From: an uncultured Atopobiaceae bacterium
Lineage (GTDB): Bacteria > Actinomycetota > Coriobacteriia > Coriobacteriales > Atopobiaceae
Assembly: GCA_944321005.1 (NCBI GenBank)
Contig: CALUJT010000130.1
Span: 1 to 6,579, forward strand
DNA: 6,579 nucleotides
Direction: 5' to 3'
In this document: one piece after another, positions 5,887 to 6,579 of the stretch
Position numbering within the stretch: the first letter of the stretch is position 1
Layout: each line of letters opens with the position of its first letter
The notes under the pieces: model-generated
Database searches by the model: none
What the model was told of the DNA's origin: nothing
Seen by the model: the letters and a program-made list of their open reading frames with translations, nothing else
Program-made: the position numbers and the translations under genes

Positions 5887-5910
5887 GTTTGCCCGCTCGT
5901 GCGATGCGAG
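5887..5910 (+). repeat. 24-nt repeat motif, copy 1
   Basis: This copy begins GTTTGCCC and ends CTCGTGCGATGCGAG. It matches copy 2 (5928-5951) in the same orientation at 22 of 24 positions, starting 41 nt earlier. The differences are at the ninth base (G for C) and the last base (G for A). Confidence 0.85.
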
Positions 5911-5918
5911 GGGCGGTG

Positions 5919-6068
5919 CCGCGAGGGGTTTGCCCCCTCGTGCGATGCGAATCAGCCCGCATTTGGCCCCGCGGGGCGACCCCCTTCGGCGTCTGCCCAG
6001 TTGGGCCTCCGGCGGGCCGCCCCCCGGAGGCCGGTTTCGCATCGCACGAGGGGGCAAACCCCGCGCGG
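5919..6068. repeat. 150-nt palindromic element with 33-bp arms
   Basis: Arms 5919-5951 and 6036-6068 are reverse complements at 32 of 33 positions, including an unbroken 27-bp stretch (5925-5951 with 6036-6062). The single mismatch is 5924/6063. Each arm holds one copy of the 24-nt motif also seen at 5887-5910. The 84-nt centre carries further small palindromes: GCCCCGCGGGGC (5966-5977), GCCCA-GT-TGGGC (5995-6006) and a 9-bp stem (6004-6012 with 6024-6032). No open reading frame with family sequence crosses it. It lies between the convergent tRNA and SLH-protein genes and may be a miniature mobile or REP-like element, a structured RNA, or a two-way termination barrier. Confidence 0.85.
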
Positions 6069-6098
6069 GGCCCGGCGCCGGGCCGGGCCGCCGGGCGC
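6069..6098. other. GC-only spacer after the SLH gene
   Basis: The 30 nt beyond the SLH-gene stop consist almost entirely of G and C and include the palindrome CCCGGCGCCGGG (6071-6082). The neighbouring palindrome CCCCGCGCGGGG (6059-6070) overlaps the right arm of the 150-nt element. On the minus strand these could form a GC-rich stop structure for the SLH gene, but only TTT follows, so an intrinsic terminator is not well supported. Confidence 0.4.
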
Positions 6099-6579
6099 CT
6101 AGCCCCTCCAGCGCATGAGCATCGTGGCCGCCTCGGCGCGGGAGAGCGCCTTGGCGGGGCTGAGCCTGCCGCCGTCGCCGGTGACGATGCCCTCGGAGAC
6201 GGCCCAGGCCAGGGCCTCGCGGGAGAACCCGGAGACGTCGCCCCCGTCGGGGAAGACGGAGAGGTCGCCCGCGCCCGCGGGCCTCCCCTCGAGGCGCCAT
6301 ACGATGGTCACGAACTGCTCGCGCGTGACGGGGTCGGAGGTGCCCAGGCGCCCGTCCTCGTAGCCGGTGATGGCGCCCTCGGCGAACGCCCAGGCCATCG
6401 CGGCGGAGTACCACTGGCCGCCGGCGTAGTCGGGGAAGCCCGCCATGGCGCCGGCGTCGGCCGCGGGCCTGCCGGCCATGTTCCAGAGGAGCTGGGCCAT
6501 CTCGCAGCGCTGGAGCGTCTTGTCGGGCGCGAAGGTGCCGTCGCCCTGGCCGGTCATGACGCCGTTCGAGGCGACCCAC
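6099..6579 (-). CDS. SLH-repeat surface protein, C-terminal part
   Basis: The minus-strand frame is open from the window edge (WVASNGVMTGQGDG...) to a TAG stop at 6099-6101, so only the last 159 or so residues are visible and the true start lies outside. They form three S-layer homology repeats. The first, partial at the edge, has GVMTGQGDGTFAPDKTLQRC and EMAQLLWNMAG; the second has FPDYAGGQWYSAAMAWAF, ITGYEDGRLGTSDPVTREQF and VTIVWRLEG; the third has FPDGGDVSGFSREALAWAV, GIVTGDGGRLSPAKALSRAE and AATMLMRW. SLH triplets bind secondary cell-wall polymers and hold proteins on the surface, so this is probably the wall-anchoring end of a secreted protein whose functional part lies off the right edge. 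The ATG at 6557 is internal to the first repeat and is not the real start. The gene converges on the tRNA-Arg gene. Confidence 0.93.
   Translation of the reverse strand, partial: WVASNGVMTGQGDGTFAPDKTLQRCEMAQLLWNMAGRPAADAGAMAGFPDYAGGQWYSAAMAWAFAEGAITGYEDGRLGTSDPVTREQFVTIVWRLEGRPAGAGDLSVFPDGGDVSGFSREALAWAVSEGIVTGDGGRLSPAKALSRAEAATMLMRWRG

Noticed and set aside
5887..6062. CRISPR array made of the 24-nt repeats
   Set aside because: There are only three copies, one inverted, with unequal 17-nt and 84-nt spacers and no cas genes.
5765..6118. A 117-codon plus-strand frame running from the tRNA through the repeats
   Set aside because: It begins inside the tRNA, crosses the terminator and palindromes, and has no ribosome site or family sequence.

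Overview
The window is a GC-rich stretch of bacterial chromosome. Its content (a TSCPD-domain protein, a Tat-exported lipoprotein, an OmpR-type two-component pair, purC, and the C-terminus of a surface protein with SLH repeats) suggests a Coriobacteriia-type actinobacterium, something like Olsenella, Atopobium or a relative. This placement is inferred from gene style and codon bias; no rRNA or other lineage marker is present.

Layout. Positions 2-37 hold the last codons of an upstream plus-strand gene. A compact hairpin (40-64) follows, then a small TSCPD-domain gene (93-353) and a Tat lipoprotein of unknown function (370-1578) only 16 nt later, probably co-transcribed. After a 91-nt gap with a candidate promoter comes a response regulator / sensor histidine kinase operon (1670-2392, 2402-3916). 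The 226-nt gap at 3917-4142 holds a long imperfect hairpin (3926-4009), a tandem 10-mer (4019-4042) and the purC promoter with a duplicated 16-bp motif around it. purC (4143-5024) is followed after 8 nt by a gene for a basic protein with two membrane segments (5033-5680). A tRNA-Arg(CCU) gene (5722-5797) has its own promoter and a strong intrinsic terminator (5805-5844). About 250 nt of non-coding DNA follows, built from three copies of a 24-nt motif, two of them arms of a near-perfect 33-bp inverted repeat (5919-6068). The right edge holds the C-terminal SLH region of a minus-strand surface protein (6099-6579), convergent with the tRNA.

How the genes work together. The response regulator and histidine kinase form a complete signalling pair with all catalytic motifs intact; the input signal and target genes cannot be read from the window. 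purC supplies one step of de novo purine synthesis and sits apart from other pur genes here. The TSCPD protein, the lipoprotein and the two-TM protein have no assigned function. The coding part looks like ordinary core genome; the least explained material is intergenic: three separate palindromic elements and the possible operator pair at purC. I found no mobile-element gene, CRISPR array, phage gene, defence system or clear new multi-gene system.
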